A stretch of 64,000 nucleotides of DNA from Prorocentrum cordatum (GCA_963575745.1 CAUYUJ010016305.1:457001-521000); one strand, 5' to 3'. Counted from the first letter of the stretch, positions 1 to 9,267 are shown. A program made the numbers and translations. The notes: generated by a model from the sequence alone, not told the origin.

Positions 1-1096
1 AAACGCCTAGCAACGAATCGGGCCCTCCTGGCCCGGACCGCCGGGGAGACCTGGCGAAGATCCCAAACCTCCCCCGTGGCCTCCTTCAGGGCCCACGGGC
101 CCTCAAAAACAGAGCCCACGCGAGAACACGTGAGAAGGAGGGCCGCAATGGGGTCTCGAACACGGGCCCAAGGCCTGGACAACTGAAGCAACTCCTGGCC
201 CCTGGAAGAAAGGGACTGCACCACCACAGGTGCCAGGCGCCGATCCTTGAGGATCTGGCTGTAGGTGCGGAGAGCATCGGCCGTTAGGATGACCAAAGGA
301 CCCCGAGCCCAACCTCCCCTCTCACACACACACACATCGAGGCAAACTCAAGGGAGCATCCTTTGGGGCCCCCCCCTTCCGCCCGAACTGCTGCAAGCCG
401 AACTTGTTTCAGCTTGCCATTGGGGAGGCCCTGGATGCTGGCTCCCCAGAGGGCCTTCGACGCGACGCCTGCCCTAAAAATTGTGCCACCCTGAGCCCCA
501 GCCGCTCGAAGCGCGAGGACCTTCGCCACTTTTTGCTGGGACTCCACAAATCGCTCGTGCTGGGTGCTCACACGCCGCCTGGCGCCATCAGTGGCGTCCC
601 CACCAAGGTCCCTGTGAACCTGGGCGCGTACCTCGGCAGGCAAATCGCACTGCCTGGACAACTCCTGTGCCAGCGCCGAGGAGGAAGCAAGTAGGCCTAG
701 CTTGTTCATGGCAATGGGCAGGCCCATGCGCTGCAGGTCCGTCGTCACAGACCGAAGCGAAGCTGCCAGCTCACGCGTGACGACTGTCTCACCACCGACT
801 GCATGCAGCGAGACGTCGTCAATGACGTTCTTTATGCACACTGTCGGGTTGCCAACCATGGCCTTGCGCAGCGCCCCAAGCAACAGCAGCCTGGCAAACG
901 TGGTGGCCCCCGAGCAGCCTGCAATGACCGTGCCGTTCGGCTGGATCACTCGACTGATCGCGCCCCGCCAAGTCACTCGCCTCGGGCCTGGATAAAGGCA
1001 ACAGTACGCTCGCAGGAGCGCGATCGGAAATGAGCTAGCGTGGGCCGCTGTCAGCAACTCTTCGCGCGAAATGCTCGTAAAATTTGCGCAGGCCAA
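1..1096 (-). pseudogene. LINE-A reverse transcriptase, C-terminal half (two frames)
   Basis: The upstream part (1096-284, 270 codons) starts just after RT motif A. It carries a motif-B-like GTVIAGCSGAT at residues 55-65 and IDDV at residues 92-95, where most RTs have YxDD, so motif C is altered. The frame meets a stop soon after a CA microsatellite at 326-337. From 284 to 1 a second minus frame is open without stops and reads like the continuation (PLVILTADALRTYSQ near its start), so the microsatellite probably shifted the frame. This is the thumb and C-terminal region of a dinoflagellate-type LINE RT, non-functional as read. The upstream half is at 1035-1814. Confidence 0.7.
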
Positions 1097-1814
1097 GAAG
1101 AAGTGTCGCCGTGGACAGACCTGGGACGGTGCGCGCGTAGGCGTTCAGAGCATCGTGGACCCACGCACTCTTGTCGCAAGCCGTGCTCGAGCTGAGACCC
1201 CAGAAAAATGTCGCATCCACCGTTCGTTCCCAGGCCGCACAGGGCCCATGCCGAATGCGGCCCCAGACTCTGGCCCAGAAGGGAAGCAGCCCTATGGGCC
1301 TCATCCCTCCCGTGGGCTTGTCTAGAAAGACCACCAAGACTATCCAGAGGCCCCCCCCCCCAGGATGCCGCTCCCAAGCCGTTAGGATCCCCGCAAAAGC
1401 TTCAACCAGAGGCCTGGGGAGCTGAAGAATGAGACGCGGACTGAAGGAGTCCCAGCCCAGGGCCGTCGAGGGGCTGAAAGACGCCGCCGCTCCCAGCACT
1501 TGTTCAGCCGTGATCGGCGGCAGGTCATCAGGGACCGACCACCCACTCGGGGGGCGTTCAGCGTCGCGCGCTGGGTTGGTCCAGATCGGGATCCAATCGC
1601 GCAGAATGCAATCGAGTGCCGCCTGTCCTACAAGCGGCCTGGGGCCTCCTACTTGCACAGTGAAATCCTCGTCACCAAGGACTGGCACAGGAGGCGGAGC
1701 GGGGCCTTTCGAGTACCTGTGGGGCCGACCGACCTGCACGACCGACCGACGACTGAGCCCAGGATCTCCACTTCTTCCGGCCTTCCGCTGTCTCCTGCTG
1801 CACTCTACCGTCAA
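1035..1814 (-). pseudogene. LINE-A reverse transcriptase, N-terminal half
   Basis: 259 codons. TALGWDSFSPRLI at about 117-129 matches the segment before the fingers (usually PGxDG). DKPTGGMRPIGLLPFW at about 165-180 is the K-P-x-G-G-x-R-P-I block of RT fingers. LLLGLRKFYEHF at 228-239 stands where motif A has its catalytic Asp, and here the Asp is replaced. It overlaps the next RT frame by 62 nt. The first ~55 residues overlap the linker frame (1672-2496), so another shift lies near 1700. The C11 run at 1351-1361 codes the glycine stretch before the fingers block. Confidence 0.7.
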
Positions 1815-2496
1815 CTATACGCTGAATGGCATTCACGAAGCCCCCACGACAGGGACCCCCCAGGCCCTGAAAAAGTTCAGCCACCGACAGTCGCGCTAGC
1901 AGAGGTTCCTCAACCTCCTCCAGCAGGTCTTGCAGTGGCCTGGCCGAATCTAGCAGGCGCCGCCGTCGGCCGTCAGTCGCCGCCTTCATATACTGCAAGG
2001 TCAAACGCCTCAAAGACAACCAACGTTGGGTACCAGGGAGGGAGCGCCTATGCAGCTCCTGACCCCACGCTGCTTCTAGCGGCACTAACTGAACCTGGCA
2101 ACCCTTGGCTCGGCCAAAATACTGCTTGTCATCTAGCCCATGCATGCGGCCAAGCGCCGACTCCGCAGCATCGAACCACTGTTCCATCGCTGCGTGGGGC
2201 GAGAGAGAAACCCAATCAAAGAGGGGCGGCTGCTGGCTGGGGTCCCACTGCATGCGGGCCTTCTCCTCATCATCCTTGGGCAGCGGGGAACTGCGAGGCG
2301 CCACGCGCTGCCGCACTTTGGCCTGTCCAGCCACCCGCCTAAGTTGGAGCACAACTGCAGAATGCGGCCCAACTGGCGCGTCAGGCTGCTCAATGCACTC
2401 CTTAACATGATATTCAAGACAGCGGCTGACTACAAAAAAGGTCGTAACAATTGCGGTGGCACGTCGCTCCTGGGGGCCTGACCACTGTCGCCCCAA
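1672..2496 (-). pseudogene. LINE-A endonuclease tail and EN-RT linker
   Basis: The first ~45 residues finish the endonuclease begun in 2414-3508. FFVVSRCLEYHVKEC follows the last acidic block, and PVGPHSAV is in the place of the terminal S-D/x-H motif of APE nucleases. The remainder is a helix-rich linker with basic stretches, as in other LINEs between EN and RT, ending with the sequence that leads into the RT frame. The switch between the two frames lies near 2430-2450, close to an A6 run. Role inferred from position and motif only. Confidence 0.6.
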
Positions 2497-3508
2497 GGTG
2501 ATCTGCCCATTCGAATGCGATCAGCTGCTCAGCATCGATGTTCCAGTCACCTCCGATGACAAACGGGCAGCCCGCCGCGGCCACCGCTTCACTGAGCTCC
2601 TCTAGGAAGGTGATGTTGGCGCCTGAGAGCCCAAGCGTGGCGTGGCCGTACACTGAGACAAAAAAGAACGGGAAAGACTGGTGCACCATGATCTTGACCA
2701 TGCAGAGCCTCTCAGACCAGCAGCTCTGCCCGTGGCCGTTGCTGCCAAACTGTGCCTTACATAGGATAGCCGTCCCTCCAGACGTCTCGCGGCGCCCTGC
2801 TCCCGTTCGCGCCGCCTCCGCGAACCATGACATGTATCCAACTTTGTGACACCAACTGCGAGCCGCTTTGATCTGTTCATGTTCCAGCCTGTGTTCTTGA
2901 AAAAGTAAGGCATCATACACAGTCTCTTTCTCGTTCCGAGCCCATTCCATGTGACTCTGAGCCGTAGACCACGAATTGCTGTTGCAGCTGACCAGCTGGA
3001 AATCCCATGTCTGTGATGTGGATGGAGGGCCGCTCCAACCTGGGGCATCGTCCACCTGCGCGTCTGCAGCCCAGGAAGGAGGCTGGGTCTGACCGAAAGC
3101 ATCGACCACCCGCACGTCTGCGGCATCGATCCAAGACCCGCTGCCGTCTTTCAAGGTCTGCCCTCCAGCGGGCTCCCCAGGGACCACCAGCCCCGAAACT
3201 CCTGCGCGCCACCGCCTCCGCTGCGGTGAGGGGGCAAGGCCGCTCCACGCTGGGGCATCGACCACCTGCGCGTCTGCCGCCCAAGGTGGAGGCTGAGTCT
3301 GATCGAAGGCATCGACCACCCGCGCGTCTGCGGCTTCGACCCAAAACCCGCTGCCTGCCTTTAGGGTCTGCCCTACCACGGGCTCCCCAGGGGCCGCCAG
3401 CCGCGAAACACCAGCGCGCCTCCGCCTCGCCTGCGGGGGGGGGGGGGGGGGGGGGGGGCAAGGCCGCTCCAACTTGGGGCATCGACCATCTGCGCGTCTG
3501 CAGCCCAA
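2414..3508 (-). pseudogene. LINE-A apurinic-type endonuclease with upstream repeat peptides
   Basis: 364 codons. Residues ~1-170 are two copies of a 70-residue repeat (see 3012-3860). The rest is an exonuclease-endonuclease-phosphatase domain: LVSCNSNSW at the N-terminal strand, LLFQEHRLE with the catalytic Glu, VSVYGHATLG, and GGDWNIDAEQL with the D-x-N pair. The enzyme would nick genomic DNA to prime reverse transcription. The last part of the domain is in another frame (1672-2496). The open frame begins inside the G24 tract because that tract shifted the frame relative to ORF1. Confidence 0.72.
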
Positions 3509-3860
3509 GGTGGAGGCGGGATTCCATCGAAGGCACCGACCACCCGCACGTCTGCGGCATCGATCAAGGACCCGCTGCCTGCCTTTAGGGCCTGCCCTTC
3601 CACGGGCTCCCCAGGGACCGCCAGCCCCGAAACACTAGCGCGCCACCGCCTCGCCTGCGGTGTGGGGGCAAGGCCGCCCCAACTTGGGGCATCGGCCATC
3701 TGCGCGTCTGCAGCCCAAGGTGGAGGCTGGATCCGATCGAAGACATCGACCACCCGCACGTCTGCGGCATCGATCCAGGACCCGCTGCCTGCCTTTAGGG
3801 TCTGCCCTTCCACGGGCTCCCCAGGGGCCACCAGCCCCGAAAAATCTGCGCGCCGCCTGC
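3012..3860 (-). repeat. Four 210-bp tandem repeats encoding a 70-residue peptide repeat
   Basis: The marker GGCTCCCCAG recurs at 3171, 3381, 3605 and 3815, giving spacings of 210, 224 and 210. On minus each unit reads a variant of GEPVEGQTLKAGSGSWIDAA followed by DVRVVDAF and PPPWAADAQ. The unit is an exact multiple of three, so the repeat can expand without losing frame. The 224-bp spacing comes from a 24-base G run at 3435-3458, where the other units have about ten bases of mixed G and T. It lies between the ORF1 frame and the endonuclease. Confidence 0.85.
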
Positions 3861-3898
3861 CTGACAGCTGATCCCTGAAAAAATCGTCGCACTGAACC

Positions 3899-5047
3899 CT
3901 AAAGGCCCGACCCACCGCCTTCGGCCAGCTTGGCTCTGGCCGCGTCGACAGCAGCTTGCAGCTCCTGGGTGCTGGGAGCGTCGGCCCCCCCTGTGGGTGT
4001 CGTGGCCGACCCAGGCCCTGCAGGCTCAGCACCAGAAGCGGCAGCACCAGCCGCAGGAGGAGCCCCAGGTGCCGCTGGGGGTGGCGTTCCAGGCTGGGAG
4101 GCTGCGGCGGCGCTGGCGCCATCGCCACTGTCGGACTGGCGGGCACGCTTGGCCGACAGGCGCTTCCGCATGTCTCTGGCTTCCGCCCTGAGCCGCTGAA
4201 TGTTGTCGGCGCTGGGCCCGATGGCAGCCGCGATTGCCTTCTGGATCTCAGCCGCCATGTTGCTCTTGAGGGCGAGCCGCCGCCGCTTGTCCTCGTCTTC
4301 GATTTCGAGCTCACTGAGGTCGAGAGCCTCGCCGTCCACGATCTCCGCGCCATCGAAGCCACTCTCCTCCCCCAGCAGCTGCGACAGGTTGATCTGGGAG
4401 CCCGTCGGCGCATGCACCGCCTCAGGCGGAGGCCCCGCACCGGGCGTCGAGCCGCGGGCCTTCTGCAACTCGGCCTTGAGCTCCTCTTGCCAGGCAGTCT
4501 TGGCCTGCACCGCCCAGACAGCCGCCTCCTGGGTCCGCTGGCTGCGTTCCGCCAGCCAGCGCCGCGCCTCGCCCTCCTGGTGGGCCGCGTGTTCCAAGGC
4601 CTTATCCGCCCTCCTGCGCGCCACGCCTTTCGCACTGATGGTCTCCTCCAACAGCGGCTGGCGGGCTGGCTGCGCAGGCGCGGGCGGAGCCACCACTTGG
4701 ACCAGGGCCTGCAGCTCCTTCGCTCCTGCGTCCGCCTTGACGTGCTGCTGGAGCTGCGTGAGGAGCTCAACCACTGTCGGCTGCTGGCCCGCCCCTCGCC
4801 GTGGCGGCGTCGAGACCCGCGGTGCCTCCAGGCGGCTGGGTGCCCAGGTCCCTGGCGGGTGCGCGGGCTCTTGCTGGCCACCGCCCTCCCCGCCTGGCGA
4901 CCGGGCCCCTTTGGCCTGGCGCCGCGGCGGCGGCGGCGAGGGGACCAGCGCATTGCCACAGGAGAAGCAGTGCTCTCGCGACTTCCAGTTCCAGCGGTAG
5001 CGGCAACTTGAGCAAGAAAGGTAGCCTTTGGCGGCATCCTTGCCCAT
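3899..5047 (-). CDS. LINE-A ORF1: RanBP2-like zinc finger protein
   Basis: 382 codons from an ATG at 5047. Residues 12-30 hold C-x2-C-x4-N-x6-C-x2-C (C12, C15, N20, C27, C30), the pattern of a RanBP2/NZF-type zinc finger that usually binds RNA or ubiquitin. Then come a proline/glycine-rich region, an Ala/Glu/Arg helical stretch, an acidic patch (about 225-255), a basic coiled segment (MRKRLSAKRARQ) and a Pro/Ala tail. A zinc finger plus coiled coil suits a nucleic-acid-binding ORF1 protein of a LINE. The spliced leader sits 180 nt upstream. A frame overlapping on the same strand (3373-5196) is arginine-rich and looks like a shadow until about 3900, after which it carries the 70-residue repeats. 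Confidence 0.7.
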   Translation of the reverse strand: MGKDAAKGYLSCSSCRYRWNWKSREHCFSCGNALVPSPPPPRRQAKGARSPGGEGGGQQEPAHPPGTWAPSRLEAPRVSTPPRRGAGQQPTVVELLTQLQQHVKADAGAKELQALVQVVAPPAPAQPARQPLLEETISAKGVARRRADKALEHAAHQEGEARRWLAERSQRTQEAAVWAVQAKTAWQEELKAELQKARGSTPGAGPPPEAVHAPTGSQINLSQLLGEESGFDGAEIVDGEALDLSELEIEDEDKRRRLALKSNMAAEIQKAIAAAIGPSADNIQRLRAEARDMRKRLSAKRARQSDSGDGASAAAASQPGTPPPAAPGAPPAAGAAASGAEPAGPGSATTPTGGADAPSTQELQAAVDAARAKLAEGGGSGL

Positions 5048-5226
5048 GGGCTCCTCCAGGAGCTCACCGAGAAAGGAGGGATGTTGTGCCAGTCAGGCAC
5101 AGGGTACAATCGCGGAGTGGCCGTGATGCCGCGTGTGAAATCAGCCTGGACGCTGGCCCAGGGATTGCAGGCGGGGGCGCGCCTCCCCCTTGCCAAACCT
5201 CAAGTCGCTGAGCGCTCCGCTACGGA

Positions 5227-5248
5227 CTTGAGCCAAAATGGCTACGGA
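5227..5248 (-). other. Dinoflagellate spliced-leader sequence (DinoSL relic)
   Basis: The reverse complement contains all 22 nt of the conserved dinoflagellate trans-spliced leader (core CCGTAGCCATTTTGGCTCAA). Right after it comes TCCGTAGC again, then GCGCTCAG, which may be a decayed second leader. The leader is normally added to mRNA 5' ends by trans-splicing and is not encoded next to genes. Its place just upstream of ORF1, in sense orientation, says this copy came from a processed transcript that was reverse transcribed. Confidence 0.93.
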
Positions 5249-5261
5249 GCCAATAGGAGTA

Positions 5262-5630
5262 TGAATAGGAGGAGGAGCAGGAGGAGGAGGAGGAGGAGGA
5301 GAAAGACGAAGAGGAGGAGGAGGAGGAGGAAGAGGCGGGGGGGAGGACGAGGAGGAGGAGGAGGCGGAGGCGGCGGAGGAGGAGGCGGCGGAGGAGGAGG
5401 AAGAGGAGGGGGAGGGGGATGACGAGGAGGAGGGGGAGGAGGAGGAGGACGAGGAGGGAAGAGGAAGAGGAGGAGGGATGAGGAGGAAGAAGAGGAGGAG
5501 GACGAGGAGGAGGGGGACGACCGGGATGAACAGGAGGAGGGGGACGAGGACCAGGATGAGGAGGAGGGAGGAAGAAGACGAGGAGGATGAGGAAGAGAGG
5601 GAAGAGGAACATGAGGAGAAGGAGCTCGGC
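5262..5630 (+). repeat. Polypurine GGA-rich tract
   Basis: About 370 bp of nearly pure purine, mostly GGA/GAGGAA triplets, with few pyrimidine interruptions. It fills the gap between the 3' end of LINE-B and the 5' end of LINE-A. Open frames across it on both strands are low-complexity artefacts. Such tracts can form triplex or G-rich structures. Confidence 0.9.
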
Positions 5631-5685
5631 AACGGCTAGAAAGGTGCCACCACATTAAACATGCATCAAACAAACTCCAAACGAG

Positions 5686-6234
5686 TTACGGGGGGTCAAA
5701 ATCCTCCCCGACCAGAGCAACCTGCCGTCGGAGCTCTTGCGCCCGAAGCCCAGCTGACTCTGCCTCCTCCCGAGAGCAGAACCCAAGAGGCGACGGGCCT
5801 CGCAGAAGGTCGACCCCAGTCCCCGCCCAAGCACATCCACCCCCGCCCGACATGGACGCAAGAGAGCCTCTGGACAGAGGCGGCGCAAGCTGCGGGAGCT
5901 CGTCCAGACCCATCTTGGACGCCAAGTACTCTCGAGAAAGATCCGATAACGCGGCCGCTCGCGAGACCCGAAACTCTTGCTTCGAAGGATGGCGGCCTTG
6001 CAAAAGCCAATGCAACTGCCTCTCACGACGCGGGGAACGGTGGCCCGGACAATCTAACGCAAACGCCGTTTTTCCCCCGTGCCCTCCTACGGCACAAACC
6101 GAGCCGCAGCGAGTGCAGAAGGCCAGGGAGCCAGCCGTTGCCCCCGAAGGGTCCGCGACCCCGCACTCGATGATGCGGTGGGCGCGGGCTGGCCAGACAT
6201 GGAGGTCGGGCCATTCGGCCCTGCCCTCCTGCAT
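5686..6234 (-). pseudogene. LINE-B C-terminal zinc-ribbon module
   Basis: In this frame residues ~38-80 read FCTRCGS, then a loop, ALDCPGH, then LHWLLQGRHP. The same arrangement (C-x2-CG, a later Cys, then L-x2-L-x2-G-x-HP) ends LINE-E at 19694-20035, so it is a real module of this LINE group. It probably binds nucleic acid. It follows the RNase H domain in a different frame, with the switch near 6150-6230. The C-terminus ends with QVALVGEDFDPP. Confidence 0.55.
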
Positions 6235-7253
6235 TCTTCGCCCACCCCCCCCGACTGCCGACCCGCCCCGCCACTCCCAGGAGGAGGAGGCACAGGAGGA
6301 GGAGGAACGTCATCAGGGAAGCGAGGGACCTCAAGAGTGATGTGCCTAAGCCAATCGATGCCGACATGGTCGAACTGCTGACTATCTCCAATCCGAGCCT
6401 CTTGCTCAGCCGAGAACTTACAAAGAAGACGAGCCAACTCGAAGCACCCATCGACGACGGCACGATCGGCGGCAGCGATTCTATCCAAAGAGGCACCTTT
6501 CTTCGCATATTCGTTCGCAGCCTTGTTGCCAAGATACTCAAGCTGACTGAGCTTGCCATTCTCGACATCACGCAGGTTGCTCTGGGCTGGCACTTTGTGC
6601 CACAGCACACCGTCAAGTTTATCATACACATGCTGCCACATATGCGATCGAGCATTATCTGGACACACAGCTCCCACAGGGTCGGAGACATACCCAAGGG
6701 CCCACGCACAATCCCCATACAAGTTGGCCCCGGGGGAAACTGAAGCATGGCGCACAAGAGAGACCACAGCGTAGTCCTCACCGTCGCGCGCGACCTGGGC
6801 TGGAGCAGCGCTGAAGGGCACACACCCCCATATCGCGCGAGCCACTTTCCCCCGCCCATCCGCCGCGATCACCACCCAACCCGCCGATCGAATCCTAGGG
6901 ATAGCAGGCTCGTAGCACGAGCCGTCTATGAACACGTGCGCCCCCTCCCCAAGCACCAACCCTTCGGCGGGCCAATCGAGTCTGTATACCGTGGCCTCGG
7001 GGTGCTCAGAGGGGCGAGTGAACCAACAAGTGGGGTAAGGGAGCACACACCTGGCAAACAGCTCCTGGACACTTGGTGAGAGGAGGCGCACGCGATCCGC
7101 CGCCCGACGCAAGTCCGGGCTCAACGCATCTCGCCGCCGCGCCTCGTGGGCGGGGCAATCGAAGCGACGATGACACATAGCGCCCGAGGGAGCCTGGCAG
7201 ACCAAACAGGAGAGATGTCCTGACAGGCGTCCTGAAATCGCTGCTGGCACCAT
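6087..7253 (-). CDS. LINE-B RNase H domain
   Basis: 388 codons. Residues 16-33 have C-x2-C and C-H-x3-F-x-C, a zinc-knuckle-like lead-in. The RNase H fold follows: FIDGS with D110, GED with E159, LYGDCAWAL with D181, HKVPAQS at about 219-225 and GNKAANEYAKKGA at 242-254, where the usual last Asp is Asn. The enzyme would degrade RNA in RNA-DNA hybrids during reverse transcription. The tail after ~340 is proline/glycine-rich and probably out of frame. The ATG overlaps the stop of the preceding frame in a TAATG (7255-7251), so the start may be real or may just mark a frame break. Confidence 0.75.
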   Translation of the reverse strand: MVPAAISGRLSGHLSCLVCQAPSGAMCHRRFDCPAHEARRRDALSPDLRRAADRVRLLSPSVQELFARCVLPYPTCWFTRPSEHPEATVYRLDWPAEGLVLGEGAHVFIDGSCYEPAIPRIRSAGWVVIAADGRGKVARAIWGCVPFSAAPAQVARDGEDYAVVSLVRHASVSPGANLYGDCAWALGYVSDPVGAVCPDNARSHMWQHVYDKLDGVLWHKVPAQSNLRDVENGKLSQLEYLGNKAANEYAKKGASLDRIAAADRAVVDGCFELARLLCKFSAEQEARIGDSQQFDHVGIDWLRHITLEVPRFPDDVPPPPVPPPPGSGGAGRQSGGVGEECRRAGPNGPTSMSGQPAPTASSSAGSRTLRGQRLAPWPSALAAARFVP

Positions 7254-7783
7254 TACCTATTAGCAATCAGGCTGCGCAGGCAGTGGCGACAATGATCAGA
7301 CCAGACGGAACTCTGCTTCGAAATCATATCAAGAGCCGGCTTGAGACAGATGGGGCCGCGCCACTCGGCGCCAAAATCGTTCTGCCGAGCCTGTCCTTCC
7401 ATCGCAATAGCTTCCTCGCACGCTTCGCGCACGCGAAGGGCGAAACAAGCTTGGAACAAAAAAACCCGACAAACTCCAGGAGCGACCCGCCTGGTCAACC
7501 AACACCTCACTAGGGACATACAACCTCCAACGGATCCGTGCAAGCGTTGGCACAAGGGCAGCCAGAGGTTGCTAGGCGGATCCCCAGGGCCTAGGTTTGC
7601 TCGCAGGCAGGAGCGCGTCTTCAAACGCCGAGAGAAGCACCTGCTTCGTGGCACTGCGGTGCCACCAAACTGACGCAAACGCCTTGACGGCGCCCACCGT
7701 CGTTGAGACGAGAGGGTTACGCTGGGGGGCCCCACAGAGGAGGCAGGTGGGGCCACGGGAGGAGCCAGGCTGAAGGGGGCCAA
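7253..7783 (-). pseudogene. LINE-B region between RT and RNase H
   Basis: 176 codons on the same strand, overlapping the RT frame by 212 nt and ending in TAA at 7255-7253. The last part (GPICLKPALDMISKQSSVW, then a CRHC) looks like the cysteine-containing connector before RNase H. The first ~70 residues are probably out of frame with the RT tail. No enzymatic motif. Assigned by position only. Confidence 0.45.
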
Positions 7784-8798
7784 AAGACCTTGCAGAGGCC
7801 ACCCTCAGGGTCCGCAGAGCCGAGTCCCCGAGACCATTAATGTGCGCACCCCACGTGGCCTTAGCGACTGGACCCGCCCTGTGGACCCGAGAAGCCCCCC
7901 TCCCCCGCCCGATTTTGGTGAGCCGAGTCGCTGCGGCCGACGTGGCAGACAGGCGATCACGCTGCGCGGGCAACCGACGGCCCTTGCCGTCGGAGGCGCC
8001 CCCGCCGAGATCACGGCGGGTGGAAGCGAAAAAAAACTCATCGAACGGCCAGCGGCTGTCCGCCAACAGCGCGTCGGCGAGCTCCGACGTCGAACAGAGG
8101 GCGCACGTCTTCAGCAAGTTCAGGCGCAGGTCGAGCTTCTCCATCTCTTTGATCACAATATTGGCTGCCACGACCAGCTGGCTACACACCGTGCGGAGCG
8201 CGCCGATCGCGTGGACCTTCAGGTCATCGGCGAGGTCCAGCGGTCGGACAACGGGCGCCTCCACCACGATCTGTCGGAGAACGCTCAACGCCAGGAACTT
8301 CACCGCGCCAGTCGCGCAGCTGCAGCCCGCGATCACCGTGCCGGTGGGCATCGCCGCCCGCGACGTGGCGCCGAGCCACCTGGCCCGCCTCGGGCCGCGG
8401 TAGATCGCGCATGAGCACCTCAGCAACTGCAGGTCGAAGCCGAAGTGCCGCGCCGCCATGAACAACATGCAGTAGGAGACGTTCTCGAAGAACTTGCCGA
8501 CGTCGAAATACAGCGCCCCAGAGACGAATCCGCGGCGCTCGGCGTGCGCCACGAGCAAATTGTGGATGCAGGCTGCGCGGTCCATCGCCGTGCCCCCGCT
8601 CTTGCCCCAAAAGAAATCGGCGTCGACCGAGCGCTCCCAGGCGCGGACCAGGCCCTGGCGAAATTTCGACCACACCCGAGGCCAAAGCTCCATCAGGCCG
8701 ATGGGCCGCCTGTCCGCGTCGGGAGGCGGCTTGGGGATGAAGACCATCATCGTCGCCCAAAGGTCGGGCACCTCGGCAGCGCCCTCGAACTGGCTCAA
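7572..8798 (-). CDS. LINE-B reverse transcriptase domain
   Basis: 408 codons, the best preserved piece of LINE-B. FIPKPPPDADRRPIGL at 20-35 is the fingers K-P-x-x-RPI block. YFDVGKFFENVS at 97-108 is motif A with Asp99. GTVIAGCSCATG at 153-164 is motif B. LADD at 189-192 replaces the usual YADD, keeping both aspartates. RRDLGG at ~245-250 and the following basic region resemble thumb sequences of dinoflagellate LINEs. It would copy RNA into DNA at a nicked target. The start is only where this frame opens, since RT sequence continues upstream in other frames (8800-9267). Confidence 0.8.
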   Translation of the reverse strand: MSQFEGAAEVPDLWATMMVFIPKPPPDADRRPIGLMELWPRVWSKFRQGLVRAWERSVDADFFWGKSGGTAMDRAACIHNLLVAHAERRGFVSGALYFDVGKFFENVSYCMLFMAARHFGFDLQLLRCSCAIYRGPRRARWLGATSRAAMPTGTVIAGCSCATGAVKFLALSVLRQIVVEAPVVRPLDLADDLKVHAIGALRTVCSQLVVAANIVIKEMEKLDLRLNLLKTCALCSTSELADALLADSRWPFDEFFFASTRRDLGGGASDGKGRRLPAQRDRLSATSAAATRLTKIGRGRGASRVHRAGPVAKATWGAHINGLGDSALRTLRVASARSFGPLQPGSSRGPTCLLCGAPQRNPLVSTTVGAVKAFASVWWHRSATKQVLLSAFEDALLPASKPRPWGSA

Positions 8799-8799
8799 G

Positions 8800-9267
8800 A
8801 TGGCCGTGAAGCGCTCGACCAGGGGTCTGAGAGCTCGTTCAGTAAGCGCGGGTGGAAATTGCCCCAGCAGAGGCCCTTCCTGCGCCCGAAAGAGAGGGGG
8901 CCGCCCGCACCTGGTTCAGGCTGATGGCCTCGAGCGCGCGCGGCGCCTGCCAGCTGACCGCGGGCGCCCCCCTCGTCCTCGACGGTTTGTCCCACTGGGG
9001 CATCCACTCCAGCGCGATGGCGTCCACAGGCAAGCGCCCCCACTTGGGGGGGGGGCCCGAGCGCGCCGCCAGGCAAGGATATCGGCCGCGGCCCCACGGT
9101 CTTCGGCTTGATCAATTTGCGAGCCACGCGGCCTGACCCGGCCAGCGACGCGCTGCAAGTCGCGCCGCGGGGCCTGCAGCTCCGCCAGTTCACGCTGCGT
9201 CTCCTGCTCCGCGGCGGTTCGTGGCCCAGCAGCCTCGCCAGCGTCCGTCGCAGACCTCGCCCCCGGC
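8800..9267 (-). pseudogene. LINE-B linker and start of RT, frame-broken
   Basis: Two short minus frames hold recognisable pieces. One (9033-8839) has AIALEWMPQWDKPS, matching ILRDWIPIWTNPAR of LINE-A. The other has GNFHPRLLNEL, matching WDSFSPRLILQL of LINE-A. They belong to one ancestral segment split by indels. Longer frames here are arginine/serine-rich shadows. Confidence 0.5.

Larger units (their letters stand above)
1..5248 (-). mobile_element. LINE-A: non-LTR retrotransposon copy with a spliced leader at its 5' end
   Basis: Read on minus, the order is spliced leader (5248-5227), ORF1 with a zinc finger (5047-3899), a block of 210-bp repeats, an apurinic-type endonuclease, a linker and a reverse transcriptase that runs off the window at position 1. 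This is the ORF1-EN-RT order of APE-type non-LTR elements. The pieces lie in several frames, so this copy cannot make one protein as it stands. The breaks coincide with a G24 run (3435-3458), a C11 run (1351-1361) and a CA repeat (326-337). The 3' end is not in the window. Confidence 0.8.

Noticed and set aside
3373-5196. 607-codon arginine-rich frame
   Set aside because: Most of it is an antiphase shadow of the LINE-A ORF1 at 3899-5047; only its end carries the 70-residue repeats.
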